This document shows, in pieces, positions 51,798 to 60,034 of a DNA stretch of 64,000 nucleotides. The notes beneath the pieces are model-generated. The model saw only the letters and a program-made list of their open reading frames with translations. It was not told the origin of the DNA and searched no databases. A program made the position numbers and the translations under genes. Location: the NCBI RefSeq assembly GCF_025028335.1, contig NZ_JAFEUW010000001.1, forward strand, positions 124,001 through 188,000, in the 5' to 3' direction. Source of the stretch: Brachybacterium sillae. Lineage in GTDB: Bacteria; Actinomycetota; Actinomycetes; Actinomycetales; Dermabacteraceae. Each line of letters begins with the position of its first letter. Within the stretch, counting starts at the first letter, position 1.

Positions 51798-52655
51798 TCA
51801 GGCGCGCCAGGGGGCGAGGCCGTCGGGCAGCAGGGCGGCGGAGTCGGCCGCGAGACGCAGCGCCAGCACCGCCACCACCACGAGGAACACCGTGCGCACG
51901 AACCCAGAGCCGAGACGCAGGGCCAGGCGCGCACCGAGCAGACCACCGGTGATGTTGGCGGCGGCGAGCAGAGCGCCGAGCAGCCACAGGATCTCGCCGG
52001 ATACACCGAAGACGGCCAACGCGGCGAGGTTCGTGGTGAGGTTCGCGAGTTTCGCGTGGACGCTGGCCTCGAGGAACCCGAACCCGAGCAGCGCCACCAT
52101 CGCCAGGATGAGGAAACTGCCGGTGCCGGGACCGAGCGCCCCGTCATACAGGCCGACGCCGCCGCCGATCGCCGCGGCCCGGAGGGCGGCCTCGCGGCCG
52201 TGGACGCTCGGGGCGTGCACCAGACCGAGGGCGGGGCGACGCAGCGTGTACGCGCCGACCCCGATCAGCACCACCAGCACCACCGGGGACATGGCGGCGC
52301 GGGGGATGAGGCTCGCAAGGGCCGCCCCGGCCGCGCTGCCGACGCCCGCGCAGATCACCAGGGGGATCGCGACCACGGCGACGGGCCGCACCCGCCGCAG
52401 GTAGGAGACGGTCGCGACGCTGGTGCCGGCGGCGCTGGCGAGCTTGTTGGTGCCGAGTACCGCAGCGGTCGACGCCTGCGCGGGAAGGCCCATGAGCAGC
52501 GCGGGGAGCTGCACCAGACCTCCGCCTCCGACCACCGCATCGACCCAACCGGCGACGAGGGTCGCGAGCAGCAGCAGTGCCAGCGTGCCCGGTCCGACGG
52601 AGGAGAGCAGGTCGAGCAGAGGGGAGGGGAGTGGGGGCACCGCACCAGTGAACAC
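51798..52655 (-). CDS. TauE/SafE family sulfite/anion exporter
   Basis: A 285-residue polytopic membrane protein. Two homologous halves carry the TauE/SafE signature: GWVDAVVGGGGLVQLPALLMGL with LGTNKLASAAGTSVATV in the first, and GLYDGALGPGTGSFLILAMVALLGFGFLEASVHAKLANLTTN in the second. About eight hydrophobic helices are visible. The family exports sulfite, sulfoacetate or other small anions. The GTG at 52655 gives a short N terminus; a later GTG at 52640 is equally possible. Confidence 0.88.
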   Translation of the reverse strand: MFTGAVPPLPSPLLDLLSSVGPGTLALLLLATLVAGWVDAVVGGGGLVQLPALLMGLPAQASTAAVLGTNKLASAAGTSVATVSYLRRVRPVAVVAIPLVICAGVGSAAGAALASLIPRAAMSPVVLVVLIGVGAYTLRRPALGLVHAPSVHGREAALRAAAIGGGVGLYDGALGPGTGSFLILAMVALLGFGFLEASVHAKLANLTTNLAALAVFGVSGEILWLLGALLAAANITGGLLGARLALRLGSGFVRTVFLVVVAVLALRLAADSAALLPDGLAPWRA

Positions 52656-52722
52656 GATGTGCGGGCGGTGGCGCGGCAGGCTCCTCCGCCCACCGCATGG
52701 GGACCGGACGACACCCCACCAC

Positions 52723-52753
52723 CTTGCTAACAAAACATAACAAGACTTAGAGT
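52723..52753 (+). promoter_or_regulatory. Promoter and inverted repeat of the ATPase gene
   Basis: An AT-rich island: TTGCTA (-35, 52724-52729), an 18-bp spacer, and TAGAGT (-10, 52748-52753), 6 nt before the ATG at 52760. CTTGCTA (52723-52729) and TAACAAG (52738-52744) form a 7-bp inverted repeat with one mismatch, overlapping the -35, which could be an operator. This is the best-supported leaderless promoter in the window. Confidence 0.6.
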
Positions 52754-52759
52754 GGGGGC

Positions 52760-54007
52760 ATGGCCGCTGCCCGACGCCCCGCATCCACCGGGAACGACCG
52801 CGCTCCGCGCTCGACCGACCCGGCGGAGCTGAACCCCTTTACCCCGGGTTTCGGTCAGACGCCGCTGGTGGTCGCGGTTGCGGGGACCCCGGTGGAGGAC
52901 TTCGAGCGCGCCCTGCGGGAGGGTCGGACGGGGGACCGCGTGGTGCTCATCTCCGGGGCCCGCGGCACCGGCAAGACGGTGCTGCTCAACCAGCTCGCGG
53001 CCGTCGCGGAGGACCTCGGCTGGCTGACGATCCCGCTGTACACCAGCTCGCAGTCCTTCACCGATGAGCTGCGCGACCGGCTGGTGGGGGAGCTGCGCTC
53101 CCTGGATCCCTCGGCGACCGTCGGCCGGATCACGGGCGCCGGCGGCACCGTCGGCCCGGTCGGGGTGAACGCCCGTCGGGATGTCATCGACCGTTACCCC
53201 TGGTCGGACGAACCCTGGGGGGTGCTGCTCGACCGCGCCGCCCAGCTGCTCACCGAGGCGGGACGGGGACTGCTGCTGGTCGCCGATGAGATCCAGGCCG
53301 TCTCCGCCCCGCAGCTGTATGAGCTCGCGCAGCGCCTGCAGCATCAGATCTCCCGTGGGCGTCACGTCGCGTTCGCGGCGGCGGGGCTGTCCAAGGGCAT
53401 CGATGCGCTGCTGCAGGACGACGGCACCACCTTCCTGCGGCGCGCTCGCCGCAACGAACTGCACAGTGTGGATGTCGGCGCCGCCAGTGAGGTGATCCGC
53501 GAGACCGTCGCCTCCACCTCCCGCACCATCTCCCCGGAGGCCGCCGTGGCGGCGGGGGAGATCTCCCAGGGCTACCCGTACCTGATCCAGCTCGTCGGGG
53601 CCCGCGCCTGGGACCACGCCGGAACGGAACAGGAGATCGCCCTCGAGGACGTCACCGCCGTGCGTGACGAGGTGATCGCGGAGATGGGACGCAACGTCCA
53701 CGCCCCGGTGCTTCGGGGCATCGTCGGGCTCAAGCGCGCGTACCTGCGCGCCATGGCCGAGGACGACGGACCCAGTCAGGTCTCCGACATCGCCCAGCGC
53801 ATCGGGGTGGACGGCAACAACCAGGGCGTCCACCGCGATCGCCTGATCCGGGAGGGCGTGATCCGCCCCGCCGGACGTGGTTACGTCGAGTTCGCCATGC
53901 CGTACCTGCGGGAGGCCGTGATCGCGCAGGACGAGGGTGCCGTGGCCGTGCAGGATCCGGAGGCGACGACCGCGCGCGTCACCCGAGTGCGGCGGCCGCG
54001 CCGCTGA
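52760..54007 (+). CDS. AAA-type ATPase with C-terminal winged helix
   Basis: A 415-residue ATP-binding protein resembling the archaeal-type / STAND-like ATPases. Walker A is SGARGTGKTVLLNQL (about 66-80), Walker B GLLLVADEIQAVSA. A sensor-like region FAAAGLSKGIDALLQ follows, and QGYPYLIQLVGARAWDHA is typical of this family. The C-terminal ~90 residues look like a winged helix (SQVSDIAQRIGVDGNNQGVHRDRLIREGVIR). Similar proteins are often annotated only as ATP-binding protein; some are prophage or mobile-element genes. No partner toxin or effector is seen next to it. Confidence 0.82.
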   Translation: MAAARRPASTGNDRAPRSTDPAELNPFTPGFGQTPLVVAVAGTPVEDFERALREGRTGDRVVLISGARGTGKTVLLNQLAAVAEDLGWLTIPLYTSSQSFTDELRDRLVGELRSLDPSATVGRITGAGGTVGPVGVNARRDVIDRYPWSDEPWGVLLDRAAQLLTEAGRGLLLVADEIQAVSAPQLYELAQRLQHQISRGRHVAFAAAGLSKGIDALLQDDGTTFLRRARRNELHSVDVGAASEVIRETVASTSRTISPEAAVAAGEISQGYPYLIQLVGARAWDHAGTEQEIALEDVTAVRDEVIAEMGRNVHAPVLRGIVGLKRAYLRAMAEDDGPSQVSDIAQRIGVDGNNQGVHRDRLIREGVIRPAGRGYVEFAMPYLREAVIAQDEGAVAVQDPEATTARVTRVRRPRR

Positions 54008-54064
54008 TCGTCGCAGGCCACAGGCCCCATGGACGCACTCGGCGGCGGGTGGAAGAGTGGCCCC

Positions 54065-54727
54065 ATGACGACGCTCTCCGGACAGGCACTGCGTGAGGCC
54101 CTCGACCGCGCCGGACTCGACCACTGGCGTGGTGCCCCCACCGGGCTGCACGCCCGCTTCCGCACCCGCACCTTCCGCCGCGGCCTCGACCTGGTCGACG
54201 CCATCGGCGAGATCGCCGAGGAGATGAACCACCACCCGGACATCACCCTCACCTTCACCCACGTGGGCGTCACGCTCATCAGCCATGACGCCGGTGGGGT
54301 GACCGAGCGCGACCTGCGGGCCGCAGAGCGCATCAGCGAGCTGGCGCGGGAGAGGGACGTGAGTGCGCAGCCGGACCAGGTGCGCACCGTCGAGCTGTCC
54401 CTCGACACCCACGACCAGGACGCCATCGCCCCCTTCTGGGCCGCCGTGCTCACCGGTGATGCCGGTGCCATCGACGGGGACCAGATCGTCGACCCCACCG
54501 GGCAGCTGCCGACGCTGTGGTTCCAGCCCAGCGAGGACAAGGGCGTCCCACCGCAGCGCTTCCACCTGGATCTGTGGCTCGGCCCGCAGGAGGTCCCCGA
54601 GCGGATCCGCGCCGCCGTGGCCGCCGGTGGCACGATCGAGGACGACTCCTCCGCACCGAGCTTCACCGTGCTCGCGGACGCGCAGGGCAATCGGGTGTGC
54701 CTCTGCACCGTCGCCGAGCCCGACTGA
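54065..54727 (+). CDS. Pterin carbinolamine dehydratase - VOC domain fusion
   Basis: A 220-residue fusion. Residues ~1-95 match 4a-hydroxytetrahydrobiopterin dehydratase: FRRGLDLVDAIGEIAEEMNHHPDITLTFTHVGVTL, with the His pair of the active site. Residues ~100-220 form a vicinal-oxygen-chelate (glyoxalase-like) domain (PFWAAVLTGDA, TLWFQPSEDKG, RFHLDLWLG, FTVLADAQGNRVCLCT). Fusion of these two domains in one protein occurs in actinobacteria; the role is unknown because tetrahydrobiopterin is not a common bacterial cofactor. ATG 54065 lies 6 nt after an AAGAGT hexamer. Confidence 0.85.
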   Translation: MTTLSGQALREALDRAGLDHWRGAPTGLHARFRTRTFRRGLDLVDAIGEIAEEMNHHPDITLTFTHVGVTLISHDAGGVTERDLRAAERISELARERDVSAQPDQVRTVELSLDTHDQDAIAPFWAAVLTGDAGAIDGDQIVDPTGQLPTLWFQPSEDKGVPPQRFHLDLWLGPQEVPERIRAAVAAGGTIEDDSSAPSFTVLADAQGNRVCLCTVAEPD

Positions 54728-54771
54728 CGGCCCACCACCGGCAGGGCTGACGACGACATGACGATCGCGAC

Positions 54772-55923
54772 ATGGTGAACCGGGAGCTGGCGCGCACACG
54801 CCTCGTCGCCCAGGGGCTGGTGGACCGGCCCTTCCGCACCCCGCTGGAGGTGGCGCGGGCGTTCGGGGCGTCACAGGGACAGGACCTGCCCGGGGTGATC
54901 GCCTCACTCGCCCTGCGGTGCTCCCTGGAGAGCGGGGAGCCGGCGGACGGTGGGGTCGGCGCCGTCGTGGAGGAGTTCGCCGCCGGGCGAATCGTGCGCG
55001 GCTACCCGATGCGCGGCACCGTGTTCGTGGTCGCCGCAGAGGACCTCGCCTGGATGACGCAGCTGTGCGCGGACGGGCCGATCCGGGCGGCGATCGCCCG
55101 CCGCCCCGGCCTCGGTCTCACCGACGAGCATGTGCACCGCGCCCGGGAGATCCTGGAGACAGCACTGACCGGTGAGCCGGCCCGCGAGAGGGAGACGCAG
55201 GGGAGTGGCGCCGGGGTGATCTCCCGCACCGACCTGTTCGCCGCCTGGGAGGAGGGCGGTGTGCCCGTGGCCGGTGGATGCGGGTACCACCTGCTGGTCC
55301 ACCTCATCTCCACCGGCGTCGCCGCGTACGGGCCGACCGATGGCCGCGATCACCATGTGGTCCTCGCCGCGCAGTGGCTGCCCACCGGCAGCGACCTCGA
55401 GGGGCGGTTCGACGGGGACCGCACCGCCGCCGCGGCGGAGCTGCTGCGCCGGTACCTTCTCAGCCGCGGCCCCGCGACCCTGCGTGATGCGGCATGGTTC
55501 ACGAAACTGCCGCTCACGCTGCTGCGGCGGGCGTTCTCGCTGATCCGCGATGACGTCGAGGACGCCGGGCCGGATGCAGCGGGGGAGATGCGTTTCCAGG
55601 CGCCGGGTCTCACGCAGCGGGTGCAGCAGCTCGGCAGCCAGGCGGACCGTCTGTTCCTGCTGCCGGGTTTCGATGAGTTCGTGCTCGGCTACCGCGACCG
55701 CACCGATCATGTGCAGGCGGAGCATCATCCGCTGCTGGTGCCCGGGAACAACGGGGTGTTCCAGCGCAGCATCGTGCGACGCGGTGAGATCGTCGGCCGC
55801 TGGAACCGCGCCGGATCCACCGGAAGACGCCGACTGGTCGTGGAACCGTTCGGGCGGTGGCCCGCCGTCGCGCAGCGCGACGCCGACCGAGCCTTCGCGC
55901 GATTCCCGTTCGCCACGGCGTGA
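54772..55923 (+). CDS. Winged-helix DNA-binding protein, AlkZ-like (HTH_42)
   Basis: A 383-residue protein of the winged-helix DNA-binding / AlkZ-like glycosylase family. Early in the sequence, ASQGQDLPGVIASLALR contains a Gln-x-Gln motif like the catalytic QxQ of AlkZ, which removes interstrand crosslinks. The GYPMRGTVFVVAAEDLAWMT segment and LLPGFDEFVLGYRDR with the C-terminal RRLVVEPFGRW are family-typical. Its substrate is untested. The start is the ATG at 54772; codon 2 is GTG, which is also possible. Confidence 0.82.
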   Translation: MVNRELARTRLVAQGLVDRPFRTPLEVARAFGASQGQDLPGVIASLALRCSLESGEPADGGVGAVVEEFAAGRIVRGYPMRGTVFVVAAEDLAWMTQLCADGPIRAAIARRPGLGLTDEHVHRAREILETALTGEPARERETQGSGAGVISRTDLFAAWEEGGVPVAGGCGYHLLVHLISTGVAAYGPTDGRDHHVVLAAQWLPTGSDLEGRFDGDRTAAAAELLRRYLLSRGPATLRDAAWFTKLPLTLLRRAFSLIRDDVEDAGPDAAGEMRFQAPGLTQRVQQLGSQADRLFLLPGFDEFVLGYRDRTDHVQAEHHPLLVPGNNGVFQRSIVRRGEIVGRWNRAGSTGRRRLVVEPFGRWPAVAQRDADRAFARFPFATA

Positions 55924-56197
55924 CGTGCGACGGGCCGAGGTGAGGAACTGCCGGGCCCGCATGGCGTGGATCTGTGACTCCGCACCGACCGGGGTCGTCG
56001 GCGACCAGGAGCCGGGGGATCGTGGGGGCGGCGGGTGAGCGTGTCCCGCGCGCCGCTCCCTCCGGTATACTTGACATAACGTACATTATCGGCGCTACGG
56101 GGGTGGTGCCGGGTCAGCCGCGGCTCGACCGCCGACCCGTGCCCGGACCACGCAGTGTGGGTTGCGCGGCGTGTCCGGGGTGATCGACGGTGGAGCC
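55924..56197. other. Intergenic region with AT-rich palindrome
   Basis: 274 bp without a gene. Near its middle TTGACA (56071-56076) directly follows and shares a T with TATACT (56066-56071), and the 14-bp near-palindrome ATAACGTACATTAT lies at 56076-56089 (12 of 14 positions symmetric). This is the only AT-rich stretch in the area. It looks like a promoter-operator for the downstream broken amidohydrolase gene. Confidence 0.55.
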
Positions 56198-57417
56198 ATG
56201 TGGATCACGCGTGTTCGTCCTTGGGGTCAGGAGTCGGTGGATCTGCGGCTCGACGGCGAGTGCATCGCAGAGGTTCTCGCGCACGATCCAGCCCGCCAGA
56301 TCGGCTCCGAGGATCTCGACGGCGAGGATCGCCTGCTGATCCCCGCGTTCTCCGACGTGCACGTCCACCTGGATTCCACACGTCTCGGACTGCCGTTCCG
56401 TGAGCACACGGGCCGCCCGGGCGTCTGGGGCATGATGCTGAACGACCGCGAGAACTGGCGCGACGCCGGGAATCCGATCGCCGAGCGGGTCGATCACACC
56501 TCTCGCTGATGATCGCCCGCGGCACCACCCGCGTGCGCTCCTTCGCCCAGGTGGATGTGGATGCCCGGTGGGAGCGCTTCGAGGCGGTACTCGCCGCCCG
56601 CGAGAATCACCGTGACCAGTGCGACCTGCAGATCGTCGCGTTCCCGTAGGCCGGGCTCCTGCGGGAGGACGGCTCCCCCGCCATCCTGGAGCAGGCGATC
56701 CGCGGCGGCGCCGACGTCGTCGGCGGGATCGACCCGTGCGCCCTGGATCGCGATCCTGTCCGCCACCTCGACATCGTGTTCGGCCTGGCCGAGAAATACT
56801 ACCGGCCGATCGACATCCCCCTGCATGAACCCGGAGATCTCGGGCGCTTCTCCGCCGAGCTGATCATCGAACGCACGAAAGCTCTGGGAATGCAGGGACA
56901 GGTGGTGATCTCCCACGGATATGGACTGTGGGACGGCACGGCGGTCCAGACCTCCGCGGTGATCGAGAAGATGGCGGAGGCCGACATCGCCACCGCCACC
57001 GTCGCCCCCGGCGGACGGCAGACGTTGCCGCTGGAGGAGATGGCACAGGCGGGGATCCGCGTCGGCCTCGGCGAGGACGGCCAGCGGGACTACTGGTCCC
57101 CCTACGGCAACGCCGATCTGCTGGATCGCACCTGGCAGCTCGCCTTCACCCATGGGTATCGAGCCGATGAGCTGATCGCCCACTGCCTGGCGATCGCCAC
57201 GCGGGGCGGCGCGAGCATCATGGACCGTGGGCTGGAGCGGCTTCGGGGCACCTCGGACCGACCGGGCCTCTCCCCCGGTGATCGCGCCGACCTGGTGCTG
57301 ATCGGTGCGGAGCACCTCACGGCCGCCGTGATGGACCGCCCCGAGGATCGCATCGTGCTGCATCGAGGACGTGTGGTGGCGCGCGACCTGCGGCTGCTGG
57401 AGGCGGGGGCCGCCTGA
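56198..57417 (+). pseudogene. Cytosine deaminase-like amidohydrolase, disrupted
   Basis: The intact protein would be a CodA-like metal-dependent amidohydrolase. The first part (ATG 56198) reads to the metal site SDVHVHLDSTRLGLPFREHT and ends early at 56509. The next frame continues the same domain: MIARGTTRVRSFAQVDVDA, DIPLHEPGDLGRFSAEL, VVISHGYGLWDGTAV, VGLGEDGQRDYWSPYGNADL. There is one base missing near 56500 and an in-frame TAG at 56647 where the family usually has Gln (AFP-stop-AGLL). The gene therefore looks inactivated twice. All metal-ligand motifs outside the breaks are still conserved, so decay is recent. Confidence 0.88.
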
Positions 57418-57461
57418 GGGGGTCGGTGCGACGGGTCGCCGGAGCGTAGAGGTGCGGTGGG

Positions 57462-58253
57462 TCAGGCCGTGGCCGCCGGCGCCGGTGTGCCACTCCCCTG
57501 CTGCTCGGCCAGGCGCCGCTGGTAGCTGGGATCCAGACGCTTGAGGACACGGATGACGGTGGCCGTCACCGGGATCGCGAGGTACTGCACGGCCACCTTC
57601 CACACGAAGCCCAACAGGGTGTAGGTGAGCCAGCCGCCGACCGTGGTGATGCCGATGACGGGTGCGGCGATGGTGCAGAAGATCGCGGTGTCGACGAATT
57701 CGCCGAGGCCGCTGGAGGTGAACAGGCGGGCGATCAGGCCGCGCTCCCCGCGGCGCTCCTTCATCCGGGCCAGGACGGTGGAGTTCAGAAACTGACCCAC
57801 GAGGTAGGCGACGACGCCGGCGAGGACGATCTGCCACAGCGGGCCGACGGCGAGTTCGAGTGCCGACTGCTTGGCGCGGCCGAAGTCGTCATCCAGCCCG
57901 GGCAGGGCGATGACGACCCAGTACACGACGACAGCCAGCACGCTCATGACGAAGCCGGTGAGCACGGCGCGGCGGGCGGCACGGGGCCCGTACAGCTCGG
58001 TGATGATGTCGCCGAGGATGTAGGCCAGGGGGAAGAGGAAGAACGCGCCGTCGGTGAGCAGGTGGATCCCGGTGCCGGGGATGGTGCCGAAATCGACGGC
58101 CTTGCCGCCGCCGATCCCCGAGAGGATCACGACGACCGACAACAGCGCGGTGAGGATGTCCAGGTTCGAGTGCCCCCGGTCGGCGTAGACGGCGCCGACC
58201 GGGCGTCCAGACCCGGGCGCGGGGACGGAAGGGGCAGGGTGGTGCATGGTCAT
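57462..58253 (-). CDS. yhhQ: Queuosine precursor transporter, YhhQ/VUT family
   Basis: A 263-residue membrane protein of the YhhQ family, which imports queuosine precursors such as preQ0 or preQ1. Hallmarks are LSGIGGGKAVDFG, FPLAYILGDIITELYGPRAARRAV, YLVGQFLNSTVLARMKERRG and SSGLGEFVDTAIFCTIA. Six hydrophobic helices are visible. Two in-frame ATGs (58253, 58247) are possible; the first lies 6 nt from TAGGGT and is preferred. No tgt or que gene lies in the window. Confidence 0.9.
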   Translation of the reverse strand: MTMHHPAPSVPAPGSGRPVGAVYADRGHSNLDILTALLSVVVILSGIGGGKAVDFGTIPGTGIHLLTDGAFFLFPLAYILGDIITELYGPRAARRAVLTGFVMSVLAVVVYWVVIALPGLDDDFGRAKQSALELAVGPLWQIVLAGVVAYLVGQFLNSTVLARMKERRGERGLIARLFTSSGLGEFVDTAIFCTIAAPVIGITTVGGWLTYTLLGFVWKVAVQYLAIPVTATVIRVLKRLDPSYQRRLAEQQGSGTPAPAATA

Positions 58254-58259
58254 GCCCGA

Positions 58260-58281
58260 ACCCTAACGGACAGTAACGGAC
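58260..58281 (-). promoter_or_regulatory. yhhQ promoter with direct repeat
   Basis: TAGGGT (58265-58260, minus strand) lies 6 nt before the yhhQ ATG. GTCCGTTA occurs twice (58264-58271 and 58274-58281 as TAACGGAC on the plus strand) with a 10-bp period, i.e. on the same face of the helix, overlapping the -10. A repressor site is possible. Confidence 0.4.
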
Positions 58282-58282
58282 C

Positions 58283-59113
58283 TCAGATGCCGACGGCGCC
58301 GTAGTCGACCTCACCGACGAACCGCTCGAACTGCTCCTCAGTGCCGAAGAAGACGTTCGAATCGCCGGCGAAGGGACCGCGGTCGGAGTACTGCCACAGT
58401 TCCCAGCCCCACCAGGTGCCCGGCAGCGCCGTGGGCTCGCGCCGACTGTAGGCGGCGAGGAACAGCGGGGAGTTCTTCAGGGTCCACTCCCCCACGCAGT
58501 CGGCCCACCAGTACCGGTTGGTGTACAGCACCGGGCGGCGATGCGTCTGGGAGCGGTAGCGCTCGGAGAAGTCCGCGATCCACTGCCGCATCTCCTGACG
58601 GCTGAGACCGTAATTCGCGGGCAGGCCCGGGAAGGCCTCGAGGTCCACAACGCCGGGCAGGGTCCGGCCGTCGGGCTCCCATCCCCCGCTGACCTCGAGG
58701 AAATGGTCGGCCTGCGCGACGGGATCGCCGGAATCGGGCCGAGCGAAGTGGTAGGCGCCGCGGACGAGACCGGCGCGGCCGGCTCCCCGGTACTGCTCCC
58801 GGAAGGCGTCGGAGACCCAGGTGCGTCCCTCGGTCGCCTTGACATACGCGAACCGGGAACCCTTATCCACCTCGGCCCGCCAGTCAACCGAACCCTGCCA
58901 GCCGGAGACGTCCTGACCGTGGATGCGGCCATCGCGCGGACCGACCGTCGGATGGACCGGGGCGGGGGTCGCCTGCGCGGCCGAGGCGGCGAGGGTCGCG
59001 CCGAGACCGAGTGCGACCGTCGTGGCGGCGGCACCGGTGCGGAAGAGATGACGACGGCGGGGGTCGGGAAGCGAGGGGGCGGGGGCGAGATGCCGGGGGG
59101 CGTAGCGGGGCAT
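58283..59113 (-). CDS. Secreted GH25 lysozyme
   Basis: A 276-residue glycoside hydrolase family 25 muramidase that cuts peptidoglycan. A twin-arginine signal is visible: RRRHLFRTGAAATTVALGLG, then a hydrophobic stretch and an AQA cleavage site near residue 50. The GH25 barrel shows GQDVSGWQGSVDW, YVKATEGRTWVSD, GAYHFARPDSGDP, the catalytic pair in GVVDLEAFP, and WGWELWQYSDRG. The ATG at 59113 has a CAGGAG SD. The protein is short of extra cell-wall-binding domains, so it is probably an autolysin or released enzyme. Confidence 0.92.
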   Translation of the reverse strand: MPRYAPRHLAPAPSLPDPRRRHLFRTGAAATTVALGLGATLAASAAQATPAPVHPTVGPRDGRIHGQDVSGWQGSVDWRAEVDKGSRFAYVKATEGRTWVSDAFREQYRGAGRAGLVRGAYHFARPDSGDPVAQADHFLEVSGGWEPDGRTLPGVVDLEAFPGLPANYGLSRQEMRQWIADFSERYRSQTHRRPVLYTNRYWWADCVGEWTLKNSPLFLAAYSRREPTALPGTWWGWELWQYSDRGPFAGDSNVFFGTEEQFERFVGEVDYGAVGI

Positions 59114-59178
59114 ACGGGCTCCTGGGGAAGGGGAAGACGCGCGGGGAGCCTTGCGCGCCCTCAGGATAGTGGTGCCCG

Positions 59179-59871
59179 TCACTCCCCTGCCGGTGCAGCG
59201 GTGCCCTCGGCGTGTCGGGTGCAGGGCCCGGGGCCGTCGACGAAGGCCCGCAGGCTCCCGAGGATCAGCTCCGGGGCGATGTCGGTGACGTCCTCGCCCT
59301 GCAGGTGCTCGCGCACCATCAGATCCACGTAGATGCCGATGACGAGCTCGGCGAGCGACGGCAGCGGAATGAGTGGGCGGTCCCCTGTTGCCGCCATGCC
59401 GCGCTCCAGGGTGTGCGCGATCTCCGCCTGCAGGCGACCGCGTTGCGCCGCCAGGCGCTCGCGGGCGCTGTCGGAACGCAGCGCATGGGAGACGGCCTCG
59501 GAATACAGCAGGTACCACTGCCGGCCGAAGGGGCGGATGGCGGCGAAGACATCGACCATCGGTTGGTCGGCCCGCAGCCCCGACGGCTGATCGGACAGGC
59601 CGCGCGGCTCCTGCGGCACACTGTCGCGCACCAGAGCGCAGACCTCGTCGGTGACGGTCTCGAACAGGGCGTCGAACAGCTCCTCCTTGGAGGAGAAGTT
59701 CGAGTAGAAAGCGCCCCGTGTGAACCCGGCGGCGGAGACGAGGTCATCGATCGTCGCGGCATCCAGGCCCTTCTCCACGAACACCGGCAGGGACGCGCGG
59801 ACCAACCGCATCCGGGTGGCGGCCCGACCCCGCGGGCTCTCCTGCCCCGCCGCCTCGAAGATGTCGGTCAC
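59179..59871 (-). CDS. TetR family transcriptional regulator
   Basis: A 230-residue TetR-type repressor. The N-terminal HTH is PVFVEKGLDAATIDDLVSAAGFTRGAFYSNFSSKEELFDAL (residues ~29-68). The C-terminal ligand-binding helices are not assignable to a subfamily. The GTG at 59871 has a GAGGAG SD. It is divergent from the MMPL transporter and very probably represses it and itself through the palindrome at 59923-59957. Confidence 0.92.
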   Translation of the reverse strand: MTDIFEAAGQESPRGRAATRMRLVRASLPVFVEKGLDAATIDDLVSAAGFTRGAFYSNFSSKEELFDALFETVTDEVCALVRDSVPQEPRGLSDQPSGLRADQPMVDVFAAIRPFGRQWYLLYSEAVSHALRSDSARERLAAQRGRLQAEIAHTLERGMAATGDRPLIPLPSLAELVIGIYVDLMVREHLQGEDVTDIAPELILGSLRAFVDGPGPCTRHAEGTAAPAGE

Positions 59872-59922
59872 GGCTCTCTCCTCACATCCCAGCAGACCCC
59901 TCGATACAGGACTGCATCGTAG

Positions 59923-59957
59923 GATACATTCGTGCATCGGCGATGCGGGAATGCATC
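59923..59957. promoter_or_regulatory. Candidate TetR operator
   Basis: Arms GATACATTCGTGCATC (59923-59938) and GATGCGGGAATGCATC (59942-59957) are inverted repeats with 13 of 16 positions matching around a GGC centre. A further GCATCG lies at 59914. TAGGAT (plus, 59920-59925) overlaps the left arm and may be the -10 of the MMPL gene. Confidence 0.6.
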
Positions 59958-60034
59958 GACCCGGTGAGCCGGACTCGTCCCTGGAGGCCCGACCTCCGGT
60001 CCGGCTGCACCGGTTACGACCACGAAGGGGAAGC

